From CAVUWL01 sp963787415 (GTDB taxonomy: Bacteria; Actinomycetota; Thermoleophilia; Solirubrobacterales; 70-9): a DNA stretch of 64,000 bases. The notes under the pieces are model-generated. The model had not been told where the DNA came from, searched no databases, and saw only the letters and a program-made list of their open reading frames with translations. Shown here in pieces: positions 26,374 to 35,136 of the stretch. The position numbers and the translations under genes are program-made. The first letter of the stretch is position 1. Each line of letters opens with the position of its first letter. Location: NCBI GenBank assembly GCA_963787415.1, contig CAWBCO010000002.1, positions 372,001-436,000 on the forward strand, in the 5' to 3' direction.

Positions 26374-26870
26374 CCGCGGTCGAGGCGAGCGAGAACTGCT
26401 TCCCTGACTTCACCGGATCCGCCCGAGCGTCGGATCGCCGCCAAAAGTGTCGCCATCGCGGCCCGTCCGGAGGGACCCGGGAGCTGTGCGATTCCCGCCC
26501 CGGCGAGGATCGGACGCGAGAAGCGAGAAGCGGCCGGGTCCAACTCGCCGATGTAGCCAACCGTGCTCGAATCCTCGCTGGCGTGACGGGCGTCTGCGCC
26601 GACCGCGGCAAGACTCCAGCGAGCGCCACCCCCGGTGTCATCGAGGCAGATCGCTCGAACTCGAAGGGATCCAAGCTGAGCGTCGCGCCGAGCTAGCTCG
26701 CTGCGAGCTCCGGCGCACATCGCCTTGCCCGCGGACGCCCCGGCCCCATGCAGTGGAGCGCTTACGTAGACGGTGAGGAGGGCGCCCCTGGAGACGCCGC
26801 CGGCGGTTCCGCAGCCTCCCAGCGCGAGACTCAGGGCGCAGGCGCATGCGATGCGAATCGGGCCAGGCAT
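26370..26870 (-). CDS. Putative lipoprotein, short periplasmic-binding-like
   Basis: This is 166 residues. The N-terminal signal ends in a lipobox, LALGGC, so Cys20 should be lipidated after cleavage. The following YVSAPLHGAGASAGKAMCAG resembles the first strand and helix of Leu/Ile/Val-type periplasmic binding proteins, and DSSTVGYIGELDPAASRFSR resembles their second segment. The protein is less than half the usual length, so it is either a truncated relative or a different small fold. No transporter genes are nearby. Confidence 0.6.
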   Translation of the reverse strand: MPGPIRIACACALSLALGGCGTAGGVSRGALLTVYVSAPLHGAGASAGKAMCAGARSELARRDAQLGSLRVRAICLDDTGGGARWSLAAVGADARHASEDSSTVGYIGELDPAASRFSRPILAGAGIAQLPGPSGRAAMATLLAAIRRSGGSGEVREAVLARLDRG

Positions 26871-27053
26871 GGCTCGCGATCATAGACTCGCATTCGATCC
26901 GGATTGCAGTGCTGGCGACGGGAGGGGATGCCCTGATCTCGACCCGACGATCCGGGTCCTCGCGCGCTTGCGGCCGTGAAAACGGGGACCAGGCGATCGG
27001 CAACCGGAGCGTCCACGGATTGATCCTGCGCAGGGCGATTCAGCTGAGGGGCG
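26871..27053. other. Intergenic, no gene seen
   Basis: Region between the lipoprotein start and the end of the small membrane-protein gene. No recognisable coding sequence, RNA gene or terminator was found. Confidence 0.4.
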
Positions 27054-27200
27054 TTATGACCTCGGCTGCGCGGTGTGAATCGCAGCGCCAATCAACAGCA
27101 CGGCGAAGAAGACAAGGCCAGCCACCGGCCCGCCCTGACCAAGCCCGTAGGAGAGGATCATCGCGGCGAGCGCCAAAAAGAGGCTTACTACCAGTCCCAT
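27054..27200 (-). CDS. 48-residue two-helix membrane protein downstream of trpA
   Basis: A short ORF starting with ATG at 27200, 12 bases after the trpA stop, and ending TAA at 27056-27054. The product has two hydrophobic stretches (VVSLFLALAAMILSYGLG and VAGLVFFAVLLIGAAIHTA) separated by a short Gly-rich turn, and ends QPRS. AGGA lies about 11 bases upstream. Composition and position suggest a real small membrane protein cotranscribed with trpA. Function unknown. Confidence 0.6.
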   Translation of the reverse strand: MGLVVSLFLALAAMILSYGLGQGGPVAGLVFFAVLLIGAAIHTAQPRS

Positions 27201-27212
27201 GCGGCGCTGATC

Positions 27213-28022
27213 CTAGCTTGCGAGGGCCTCGCGCGCCTCGCCCAAGAAGGCGCCGACCGCCTCGGCGGCAGCAACTGGGCCCTCAGCCTCAGCGGCGACT
27301 CGAACCAATCGGGTTCCGATGATCACTCCGTCTGCGAGCGCCCCCACCTGGGCGGCCTGGGCCGGCGTCGTGATCCCGAACCCGACCGCGACCGGCACAT
27401 CGGCCTCGGACTTGGTCGCAGCGATCAGCCCCGCGAGCCCATCGGGCAGGGCATCTCTCTCCCCCGTTGTACCGACCGTTGAGACCAGGTAGATAAACCC
27501 GCGGGCAGCGGCGCAGATCTCGGCGCGGCGGCTCTCAGGGGTGGTTGGGGCGACCAATGAGATGAGCGCCAGTCCGACCGCGTGAAGCGCCTGATCGAGC
27601 TCCTCGGCCTCGCCCTGGGGAAGGTCGGGAACAATCACACCAACAGCACCCGCCCGCGCCGCGTGGCGGGCGAAGTCCACCGCCCCGCCGAGGGCGAGAA
27701 TCATGTTCATATAGATCATCAGGACGACGGGCACTCGCTCGGCAACCGACTCACAGATCTCCAGCGCACGATCCAGGGTGGCACCCGCAGCGAGCGCGGT
27801 GGTGGCGGCGGCGTGGATCGTCGGACCATCGGCGAGCGGGTCAGAGAATGGAATGCCCATCTCGATCAACTCGACCCCGGCCTCGGCGTAGGCGGTTGCG
27901 ATCGCCAACGATGTCGCGGCGTCGGGAAAGCCGGCCATCATGTAGGGCATCAGCGCAGCTCGGCCCGCCTCAGCGGAGCCGGCAAAGGCATCCGCGATTC
28001 GCTCAACCCCGTTTGTCTTCAC
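27213..28022 (-). CDS. trpA: Tryptophan synthase alpha chain
   Basis: TrpA cleaves indole-3-glycerol phosphate to indole and glyceraldehyde-3-phosphate. The 269-residue TIM barrel shows the catalytic Glu in AGVELIEMGIPFSDPLADGP, the catalytic Asp in GVIVPDLPQGEAEEL, and the phosphate site in VGFGITTPAQAAQVG and DGVIIGTRLV. The start is one base past the trpB stop. It is the distal gene of the trp cluster and reads through intact. Confidence 0.97.
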   Translation of the reverse strand: MKTNGVERIADAFAGSAEAGRAALMPYMMAGFPDAATSLAIATAYAEAGVELIEMGIPFSDPLADGPTIHAAATTALAAGATLDRALEICESVAERVPVVLMIYMNMILALGGAVDFARHAARAGAVGVIVPDLPQGEAEELDQALHAVGLALISLVAPTTPESRRAEICAAARGFIYLVSTVGTTGERDALPDGLAGLIAATKSEADVPVAVGFGITTPAQAAQVGALADGVIIGTRLVRVAAEAEGPVAAAEAVGAFLGEAREALAS

Positions 28023-28023
28023 C

Positions 28024-29190
28024 TCAGCATTCGCCTCTCGCGATCACCTCGGCGAGATCCTTATCGCCACGACCCGACAGGCAGAGGAGGTCATAGCCCT
28101 CCGCGCCGGGGCTTTCCAAGAGCCAGGCGATCGCGTGTGAGGACTCAAGCGCAGGGATAATTCCCTCCAAGCGGGAGAGTTCGCCGAAAGCGGCGAGGGC
28201 CTGCTCGTCGCCAACCGAGAAGTAGCTGGCGCGACCGCTGTCGCGCAGGTGGGCGTGCTCAGGACCAACGCCCGGATAATCGAGCCCAGCTGAGATCGAA
28301 TGGGCCTCGAGGATCTGCCCCTCCGGATCGGCGATCACCGAGGAGAGCGAACCGTGCAGGACGCCGGTGCTACCCGCCCCCAGCGAGGCCCCGTGACGGC
28401 CGCTGTCGATCCCTTCCCCGGCCGCCTCGACCCCAATCAGCTCGACTTCCCGATCGCCGAGAAATGGGGTGAAGATGCCAATCGAATTCGAGCCGCCGCC
28501 AACGCAGGCGATCACCCGAGCTGGCAAATCACCCTCGGCAGCCAGCGCCTGCTCGCGGGCCTCATCGCCGATCACCCGCTGCAGGTCGCGGACAAGGGCC
28601 GGGAACGGCGCCGGCCCGACGGCGGAGCCGATCACGTAATGGGTCGTCTCGACATGGCCAACCCAGTCGCGAATCGCGGCGCTGACCGCCTCCTTCAAAG
28701 TCCGCGCACCGGATTTCACCGGTGTGACCTCGGCACCGAGCAGCCGCATGCGATCGACATTGGCAGCCTGGCGGCGGATGTCCTCGGTTCCCATGTAGAC
28801 GACGCACTCAAGGCCGAGCAGAGCAGATGCCGAGGCGATCGCCACCCCGTGCTGCCCGGCGCCCGTCTCAGCGATTACCCGTTGCTTACCCATCCGCTGG
28901 GCGAGAAGGGCCTGGCCGAGCGCGTTATTGATCTTGTGTGCCCCGGTGTGGGCGAGATCCTCGCGCTTTAGATAGACCGCGCGGCCCAGCTTTGCAGAGA
29001 GGCGCTCAGCGCGGTAAAGCGGGGTCGGCCGGCCGATGAAATCGCGGTGAAGAAGCGCCAGGCGCTCTCCAAAGGCGTCGTCCTCACGGGCCTCCGTCCA
29101 GGCTGCGCTCAGCTGATCAAGGGCCGCGATCAGCGTCTCGGGGACGTAGCGGCCACCGTAGGGGCCGAAGCGCTCCTGGACCGCGTTCAT
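28024..29190 (-). CDS. trpB: Tryptophan synthase beta chain
   Basis: TrpB condenses indole with serine using PLP. The 388-residue protein has FGPYGGRYVPETL, the PLP lysine in REDLAHTGAHKINNALGQ, GAGQHGVA, and the phosphate-binding ACVGGGSNSIGIF. Normal length, no defect. Its ATG overlaps the end of trpF by four bases. Confidence 0.98.
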   Translation of the reverse strand: MNAVQERFGPYGGRYVPETLIAALDQLSAAWTEAREDDAFGERLALLHRDFIGRPTPLYRAERLSAKLGRAVYLKREDLAHTGAHKINNALGQALLAQRMGKQRVIAETGAGQHGVAIASASALLGLECVVYMGTEDIRRQAANVDRMRLLGAEVTPVKSGARTLKEAVSAAIRDWVGHVETTHYVIGSAVGPAPFPALVRDLQRVIGDEAREQALAAEGDLPARVIACVGGGSNSIGIFTPFLGDREVELIGVEAAGEGIDSGRHGASLGAGSTGVLHGSLSSVIADPEGQILEAHSISAGLDYPGVGPEHAHLRDSGRASYFSVGDEQALAAFGELSRLEGIIPALESSHAIAWLLESPGAEGYDLLCLSGRGDKDLAEVIARGEC

Positions 29191-29823
29191 GCTGCCGGGA
29201 CGCTAGCTACCGTTGCGGCCTCAAAAAAGGCAGCCATCGCCGCCCGATCCTTGCGCCCGGGCTCAGCCTCAATACCGCTTGCCACATCGACTGCAAAGGG
29301 ATCGGCGATCCGAATCGCCTCAGCGACGTTATCTGGGCGAAGACCACCGGCGAGGATGGCCGGCACCGCGGAGCGGCGACCGGCCAAAAGCCCCCAATCA
29401 AAGCTCTCTCCGGTTCCGCCCCAAATACCTCGAGCACGGCGGTCGAAGAGGTGAAAATCGGTCCGGTAGGCCTCGGCAGCGTGGATATCGGCGGCGCTTG
29501 CCACGTGCACCGCCTTCAGCACCTTGACACCCGTTCGTCGCGCCACCTCGGCGCAAAAGGAGGGCCCCTCTTCGCCGTTTAACTGGACCATCGTCAGTCC
29601 CGGCGTTCTCGACCGCCCGATCGACCTCCCCAAGCTCGGGATTGACGAAGACTCCGACCAGCTCGCACCTGCGCCGCAGGGCGGAACCGATCTCGGCGGC
29701 CCGCTGGGCGGGGCATCGTCTCGGACTCTGGCGATAGTGGATCAGGCCAATCGCCCAGGCGCCAAGGTCTACAGCCGCGACCGCATCATCGAGATTGGTG
29801 ACTCCACAGATCTTTACCCGCAT
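29187..29823 (-). pseudogene. trpF: Phosphoribosylanthranilate isomerase, frameshifted
   Basis: The N-terminal part (MRVKICGVTNLDDAVAAVDL, IGLIHYRQSPRRCP, LVGVFVNPELGEVDRAVENA) is in one frame. The rest (LTMVQLNGEEGPSFC, VKVLKAVHV, WGGTGESFDWGLL, AILAGGLRPDNVAEAI, VDVASGIEAEPGRKD) is in another. The two join perfectly as ENAG-LTMVQLNG if one G is removed from the GGG at 29599-29601 (CCC on the plus strand). All other family features are intact, so the change is very recent or a sequencing error. The gene overlaps trpB at its 3' end and would catalyse the third step of tryptophan synthesis. Confidence 0.9.
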
Positions 29824-29841
29824 CCCTGCAGGGTACGGAAG

Positions 29842-31089
29842 CTACTTGCCCAGCGGCCCAACCAGCCCCGACTGAGCGTCGTGGACCGAGGCAGGGCGAT
29901 TGCCGAGCGTCACGGTCAAGGTCTTGGTGGAGCCACCCCGCAAAACGGTGACGGTCATTGATTCTCCGGGCTTGGCGGCGTTGATGATATTGACCACTTC
30001 GTCCATCGAGGTGATTTTCTTGCCGTTGATCTTGGTGATGATGTCGCCCCCGAGGCTGAAATTTGCGCCGTCGATCGTCGCTGCGGTGGTGCCACCCTTC
30101 ATCCCCGCCTTGTAGGCAGGGCCGTTCTTGAGCACTTCCTGAACCAGCACCCCTTCGTTGACGGGCAGGTTGACCGCTTTGGCCAAGTCGGGGGTGACGC
30201 TGGTGCCGGTGATGCCGAGGAAGGCATGCTGAACCTTGCCGGTGGTCTCCAGCTGAGAGATCTCGCTACGCGCGGTGTCGATCGGGATCGCAAAACCGAT
30301 GCCGACGTTTCCGTCTCCGCTGCCGCCGGTCTCGATTTGGGAGTTGATCCCGATCACGTTGCCGTTGGCTTCGATCAGCGGCCCGCCGGAGTTGCCTGGA
30401 TTGATCGCAGCGTCGGTTTGGATCACGTTGGAGATTGAGAACCCATCTGGTGCCTGGATCTGGCGCTGCAAGGCGGAGACGATGCCGCTTGTGACGGTGC
30501 GGTCGAGGCCGAAGGGGTTGCCGATCGCGACCACCGGATCACCGACTTCCATCTTCGAGGAGTCTCCAAGGGCGAGCGGGTGCAGTTGGCTAGAAGGAGC
30601 GCTGACCTTGAGCAGCGCGAGGTCGGTCGCCGGATCGGTACCGACCACCGTGGCTTTGTAGGTGGAATTGGAAGACCCCAATTTGACCTGGATCGAGCTG
30701 GCGCCGGCGATCACGTGGTTGTTGGTGAGAATGTGCCCGTCGGTATCGATAACGATCCCCGAGCCGGTCGCGGTGCTGGCCCCTTCACTTTCGGATTCTT
30801 CTCCTCCAAAGGCCCCAAACGGCGAGGCGGAACGCTTGGCCGGAATTTCAGACTGCACGAAGGCGACTCCGGGACCGTCGCGTCGGTAGATCTGGTTGAT
30901 CACGTCTGCGCTGCCACTCTTACTGGCGGCGGGGGCGGCGAGCGGAGCGGCGACGGTTGTGGTCGCTTCACCCTTGACATCGACCCAGCCGGCGGCAATT
31001 GCGATCCAGCCAAAGAGCGCGACCACCACGCCGCCCAGGAGAGCTGCGCCAAAGGGGGCGCTAAAAAAGCTCTGTGCCCTACGAGTCAT
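29842..31089 (-). CDS. HtrA/DegP-like membrane-anchored serine protease with PDZ domain
   Basis: This is 415 residues. One membrane helix (residues about 13-36) anchors an extracytoplasmic chymotrypsin-like domain with the catalytic triad His (ILTNNHVIAGA), Asp (DPATDLALLKV) and Ser (INPGNSGGPLIEANG), followed by a PDZ domain (GVLVQEVLKNGPAYKAGMKG to TVTVLRGGSTKTLTVTLG). It would degrade or refold misfolded proteins outside the membrane. It sits between trpC and trpF, an unrelated gene inside the tryptophan cluster, 18 bases upstream of the trpF start. Confidence 0.95.
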   Translation of the reverse strand: MTRRAQSFFSAPFGAALLGGVVVALFGWIAIAAGWVDVKGEATTTVAAPLAAPAASKSGSADVINQIYRRDGPGVAFVQSEIPAKRSASPFGAFGGEESESEGASTATGSGIVIDTDGHILTNNHVIAGASSIQVKLGSSNSTYKATVVGTDPATDLALLKVSAPSSQLHPLALGDSSKMEVGDPVVAIGNPFGLDRTVTSGIVSALQRQIQAPDGFSISNVIQTDAAINPGNSGGPLIEANGNVIGINSQIETGGSGDGNVGIGFAIPIDTARSEISQLETTGKVQHAFLGITGTSVTPDLAKAVNLPVNEGVLVQEVLKNGPAYKAGMKGGTTAATIDGANFSLGGDIITKINGKKITSMDEVVNIINAAKPGESMTVTVLRGGSTKTLTVTLGNRPASVHDAQSGLVGPLGK

Positions 31090-31162
31090 GCGTTGATGGT
31101 GCCCTCCAGCACTGAGTCGACCCTAAACGGTCCCCAAAGACTTCCTAAATTCGCAGCGACGC

Positions 31163-31972
31163 TCATGGAAGGAGCTGCTTTCGCCTGCCCACCTCAACAC
31201 CGATCAACTCGCGGGTCTTGGCTTCGGGGTCATCGGCCCCCATCAACGCCCCGCCGATCAGGACGGCGTCGACGCCCAGCCGCTCGAGCTCTGCCAACTC
31301 CTCCCTGGCTGAGATCCCGCTCTCGGCGACCACCGTCACCCCAGCCGGCACAGTGGGCATCAGCTCATGGGTGGTAGAGACCTCGACCGTGCCCCGATCG
31401 AGGTCTCGGTTGTTGATCCCGATCACCTCGACGTCAAGCGCCAGCGCTCGTTCCAGCTCCGCCCCGTCATGGACCTCGACCAGGCACTCCAAATCCAATC
31501 CGCGCGCTTCCTGGTGCATCTCGTGCAGGGCCCGATCCTCGAGAGCGCAAACGATTAAGAGAACGGCGTCGGCGCCATTTGCTGCCGCCTCATAGAGCTG
31601 GTAGGGATCGACGATGAAGTCCTTGCGAATGATCGGCAGGTCCGACGCGGCGCGGGCGGCGCGGAGATCCTCAAGCGAGCCACCGAAGTGAGTCTCGTCA
31701 GTGAGAATCGAAAGCGCCGCCGCGCCGCCGCGCTGATAGGCACCGACCTGCTCGGTCACCGAGACCGTCGGCGCGGCGATCACACCGGCGCTGGGCGAGC
31801 GCCGCTTGAACTCAGCGATCAGCGAAAGCCCGGGTCGCAGAAGGGCCTCGCTGAAGGGACGATCCTCCCCGCGCCCCGAAAGCCCCGATTCAAGGCTCGC
31901 CTGAGGGATTGCATGACGGCGATCTTCGACCCCCTTGCGGGCCGCGGAAATGAGCTGTTCAATCATTGCCAT
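31163..31972 (-). CDS. trpC: Indole-3-glycerol phosphate synthase
   Basis: TrpC closes the indole ring in the fourth tryptophan step. The 269-residue barrel has SLIAEFKRRSPSAGVI with the catalytic Lys, ALSILTDETHFGGSLEDL, PIIRKDFIVDPYQLYEA with the second Lys, INNRDLDRGTVEV, and VAESGISAREEL. Intact. It follows trpD by 14 bases and precedes htrA by about 70. Confidence 0.97.
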   Translation of the reverse strand: MAMIEQLISAARKGVEDRRHAIPQASLESGLSGRGEDRPFSEALLRPGLSLIAEFKRRSPSAGVIAAPTVSVTEQVGAYQRGGAAALSILTDETHFGGSLEDLRAARAASDLPIIRKDFIVDPYQLYEAAANGADAVLLIVCALEDRALHEMHQEARGLDLECLVEVHDGAELERALALDVEVIGINNRDLDRGTVEVSTTHELMPTVPAGVTVVAESGISAREELAELERLGVDAVLIGGALMGADDPEAKTRELIGVEVGRRKQLLP

Positions 31973-31986
31973 CTAAGCGCCGGAGC

Positions 31987-33019
31987 CTAGTCTGTGAGCT
32001 CTACGCTGGTTGCAATCAGGCGCTCGAGGACCCGCTCGGCGGCACCTGAGTCGATCGCCTCGATCGCCTTGGCGACTCCATCGGCGAGGTCGGTGGCAAG
32101 GCCGCCGACGTAGATCGCTGCGCCTGCGTTGAGCACGACCATGTCGCGGGGTGGGCCAAGCTCGCCCTCAAGGACAGAACGCGAGGTGGCGGCGTTTTGC
32201 TCTGGCGTGCCGCCCGCGACCCTCCCCCAGCTCGGCCTCCGACAGACCCAGATCCGCCGGTTCCACGAACCACTCCCTGGTGCCGCCATCGACCACCTCG
32301 ATGACCCTGGTTGCGGCCGAGATCGAGAGCTCATCGACCCCGTCCTCGGCGCTGACGACCATTGCCCTCAGACTTCCGAGGCCGACCAGGGCCTCGGCGA
32401 TCGTCTCCTGGTAGCGGCGGTCTGAAACTCCGAGCAGCTGACGATCTGCGCCCGCCGGATTGGTCAGCGGACCGAGGAAATTGAAAATCGTCCGCACCCC
32501 GAGGTCTTTTCGCACGCCGATCACGTGGGCCATCGCCGCATGGTGGCGAGGGGCAAACATGAAGCCGAACCCAACCTCCTCGATGCAGCGGGCTATCGCG
32601 CTCGGGCCAAGCTCGATGTTGACCCCAAGTGCCTCAAGCAGATCGGCCGAACCGCAGCGGCTCGTGCTTGAGCGGTTGCCGTGCTTGGCGATCGCACAGC
32701 CTCCGCCGGCGGCAACCAGGGCGGCCGTGGTCGACACGTTGAAGGTTGAGGGACCGCCGCCGGTGCCGGCGGTATCGACGAGCTCCACCCGGTCGGTCTG
32801 CACGTGAGAGGCGAGCGCGCGCATCCTTCGCGCCAAGCCGACCAGCTCGGGCACCGTCTCCCCCTTGGCCCTCAGGGCGATCAAAAAGGCGCTCGTCTGG
32901 ACCGCGTTGGTGCGACCCTCCATGATCTCGGCCAGCACCACCGAAGCATGGTCGGCGCTCAGGTGCTCGCCGCGACAGACCGCGTCGATCGCCCGGGTGA
33001 CGATCTCGTTCGGCATCAA
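31987..33019 (-). pseudogene. trpD: Anthranilate phosphoribosyltransferase, frameshifted near the end
   Basis: The first frame encodes a normal TrpD through about residue 265: ELVDTAGTGGGPSTFNVST with the PRPP loop, AKHGNRSSTSRCGSADLLEA, FMFAPRHHAAMAHVIGVRKD and FNFLGPLTNPAGADRQLLGV. Then GLSEAELG runs into nonsense and ends early. The correct C-terminus (RVAGGTPEQNAATSRSVLEG, then MVVLNAGAAIYVGGLATDLA) is in the next frame. Removing one G from the five-G run (CCCCC at 32224-32228 on the plus strand) restores a full protein ending at 31987. The start overlaps the trpG stop. The enzyme performs the second tryptophan step. Confidence 0.9.
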
Positions 33020-33579
33020 CTCGGCCTGAGAAAGTTTTTGAGCAGGTGCTTGCCCTGAGGGGTGAGCACCGACTCGGGGTGAAACTGAACCCCCTCGGCG
33101 GGCAGCTCTCGGTGGCGAGCGCCCATCACGACCTCGTCGAGGCTGGCGCTCAGCTCCAGCTCCGGAGGAAGATCTGGATCGGCGATCAAGGAGTGGTAGC
33201 GCCCGGCGAGCATTGGGCTCGGCAGGCCGGCATAGATCCCCCGGCCGTCGTGGGCGATCTCAGCCTCCTTTCCGTGGATCGGCTCACCCTGAATCACACG
33301 ACCACCGAAAGCTTCAACCAACGCCTGGTGGCCGAGGCAAACCCCCAGTACCGGGATGCCCGCCTCGGCGAAGGCGCGAACCGCTGCAACCGAAATCCCG
33401 GCCTGCGCCGGAGTACAGGGTCCGGGCGAGACCACGAGGCGCTCCGCCCTCCGGGCGAGCAATTCCTCGACGCTGGCCTTGTCGTTGCGCACAACCTCAA
33501 TTTGGCCCCCCAGCTCACCCAGGTATTGGACCAGGTTGTAGGTGAAGGAATCGTAGTTGTCGATCACCAAAACGTCCAT
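33016..33579 (-). CDS. trpG: Anthranilate synthase component II (glutamine amidotransferase)
   Basis: This is 187 residues. The DNYDSFTYNLVQYLGELG start, oxyanion SPGPCTP, nucleophile elbow VLGVCLGHQALVEAFGG (catalytic Cys), and the His-Glu of EGVQFHPESVLTPQG define a class I glutamine amidotransferase that supplies ammonia to TrpE. It could also serve PabB for folate. It overlaps trpE at one base and trpD at four, so the three are translationally coupled. Confidence 0.96.
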   Translation of the reverse strand: MDVLVIDNYDSFTYNLVQYLGELGGQIEVVRNDKASVEELLARRAERLVVSPGPCTPAQAGISVAAVRAFAEAGIPVLGVCLGHQALVEAFGGRVIQGEPIHGKEAEIAHDGRGIYAGLPSPMLAGRYHSLIADPDLPPELELSASLDEVVMGARHRELPAEGVQFHPESVLTPQGKHLLKNFLRPS

Positions 33580-35105
33580 CAGGCCCAGTCTGGTTGCTTG
33601 CAGGCGAGCTCCACCGCACGAAATACCGCCTTCGCCTTATTCACCGACTCCGCGTACTCATAGGCCGGCTTGGCATCGGCGACGGTGCCGCCGCCGGCCT
33701 GCACATGAATCTGGCCATCCTTGGCCACGACGGTGCGGATGTGGATCGCCGTGTCGAGGTCGCCGTTCCAAGACAGATAGCCGATCGCGCCGCCGTAGGA
33801 GCAGCGCTTGACGGTCTCCAACTCATCGATAATCTGCATCGCTCGCACTTTCGGCGCTCCAGAGAGCGTTCCAGCGGGAAGCGCCGAGCGCAGCACGTCC
33901 ATCGCGTTTACCTCGCCGCGCAAGGTACCCGAGACCTGGCTGACGATGTGCAGAACATGGGAGTAGGTCTCAACCACCATCAGCTCATCAACCTTGACCG
34001 TCCCGTACTCACAGACCCGGCCCAAGTCATTGCGGCCGAGGTCGACCAGCATCACGTGCTCGGCTCGCTCCTTTGGATCATTGACGAGTCGCTCCGCCAG
34101 GCGACGGTCCTCCTCCTCGTTGGCACCGCGCGGATAGGTGCCGGCGATCGGGCGAGTCTGCACCCGGTTGCCATGGACCTTGACCAGCGGCTCGGGAGAG
34201 GCGCCGGCGATCTGAAAATCACCAAACTCCAGGTAATACATGTAGGGAGAGGGATTGATCGCCCGCAGGCCGCGATAGATCGAGAACGCCTCCACGGCGG
34301 CCGTAGTCGAGAAGCGCTGGGAGGGCACAACCTGGAAGGCATCGCCAGCGTGCACATACTCGACGATGCGTGCCACGGCTGCTTCAAACTCCTCCCGCGC
34401 CATGTTTGAAACAAACCTCGGGGGAGCGGAGACCTTGGCCAGATCGGAGCTCGGAACCGTGCCGCGCAAGAGGCGGCGAACATCGGCGATCTGCTCAGTA
34501 GCGTGAGCGTAGGCGGCGTCGATGCCCCCCTCTCGATCGGTGAAGGCGCAGGCAAGAATCGTCAGTTCGTGGCTCAGGTGATCAAAGACGAGGAGCACAT
34601 CGGTGATCATCAACGCCATGTCCGGGAGCCCGAGCGGATCGGGATTGGGCGTGCCCAGGGGCTCCACGGTGCGGACCAGGTCATAGCCGAAAAAGCCGAC
34701 TGCACCACCGAGGAAGGGCGGCAGACCATCGACCGCAGCTAGGCGAAACTGCTCCAGGTGCTCGGCCACCGCGGCATAGGGATCGGGAGCGCTGCGCTGC
34801 GCGCCACCGGACTCCGAGAGCACGCCCGCGCTCCAGCGCAGAACCGAGCGAGGCCGAAAGCCGACAAAGGAGTAGCGCCCGACCTGACCCTGCTCGGCCG
34901 ACTCCAAAAGAAAACACGGTGCCCCCTTGGGACCGGCGGCGCGGAGCTTGAGGAAGGCGGAGACCGGGGTCTCGCAATCGTCAAGGAGGCGAGCGCAGAC
35001 AGGGACCAGGTTGCCTTCTTTGGCCAACCGCCGGGCTCCATTGAGATCGGGCTCCAAATCCAGCGCAAAGCCCTCTGGAGCTCGAGTAGGCGACGGCGTG
35101 GACAT
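33579..35105 (-). CDS. trpE: Anthranilate synthase component I
   Basis: This is 508 residues. The N-terminal regulatory region contains the tryptophan-binding element FLLESAEQGQVGRYSFVG (LLES motif), so feedback inhibition by tryptophan is expected. The chorismate-binding domain shows FQVVPSQRF, SPEPLVKV, RPIAGTYPRGANEEEDR, MLVDLGRNDLGRV, LPAGTLSGAPKVRAM and GGAIGYLSWNGD. First trp gene in the cluster, 31 bases after hisIE. No leader peptide or attenuator is visible in that short gap. Confidence 0.97.
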   Translation of the reverse strand: MSTPSPTRAPEGFALDLEPDLNGARRLAKEGNLVPVCARLLDDCETPVSAFLKLRAAGPKGAPCFLLESAEQGQVGRYSFVGFRPRSVLRWSAGVLSESGGAQRSAPDPYAAVAEHLEQFRLAAVDGLPPFLGGAVGFFGYDLVRTVEPLGTPNPDPLGLPDMALMITDVLLVFDHLSHELTILACAFTDREGGIDAAYAHATEQIADVRRLLRGTVPSSDLAKVSAPPRFVSNMAREEFEAAVARIVEYVHAGDAFQVVPSQRFSTTAAVEAFSIYRGLRAINPSPYMYYLEFGDFQIAGASPEPLVKVHGNRVQTRPIAGTYPRGANEEEDRRLAERLVNDPKERAEHVMLVDLGRNDLGRVCEYGTVKVDELMVVETYSHVLHIVSQVSGTLRGEVNAMDVLRSALPAGTLSGAPKVRAMQIIDELETVKRCSYGGAIGYLSWNGDLDTAIHIRTVVAKDGQIHVQAGGGTVADAKPAYEYAESVNKAKAVFRAVELACKQPDWA

Positions 35106-35136
35106 CAGCGACCCTGCTCCCTCAGCCTCGCGTTAA

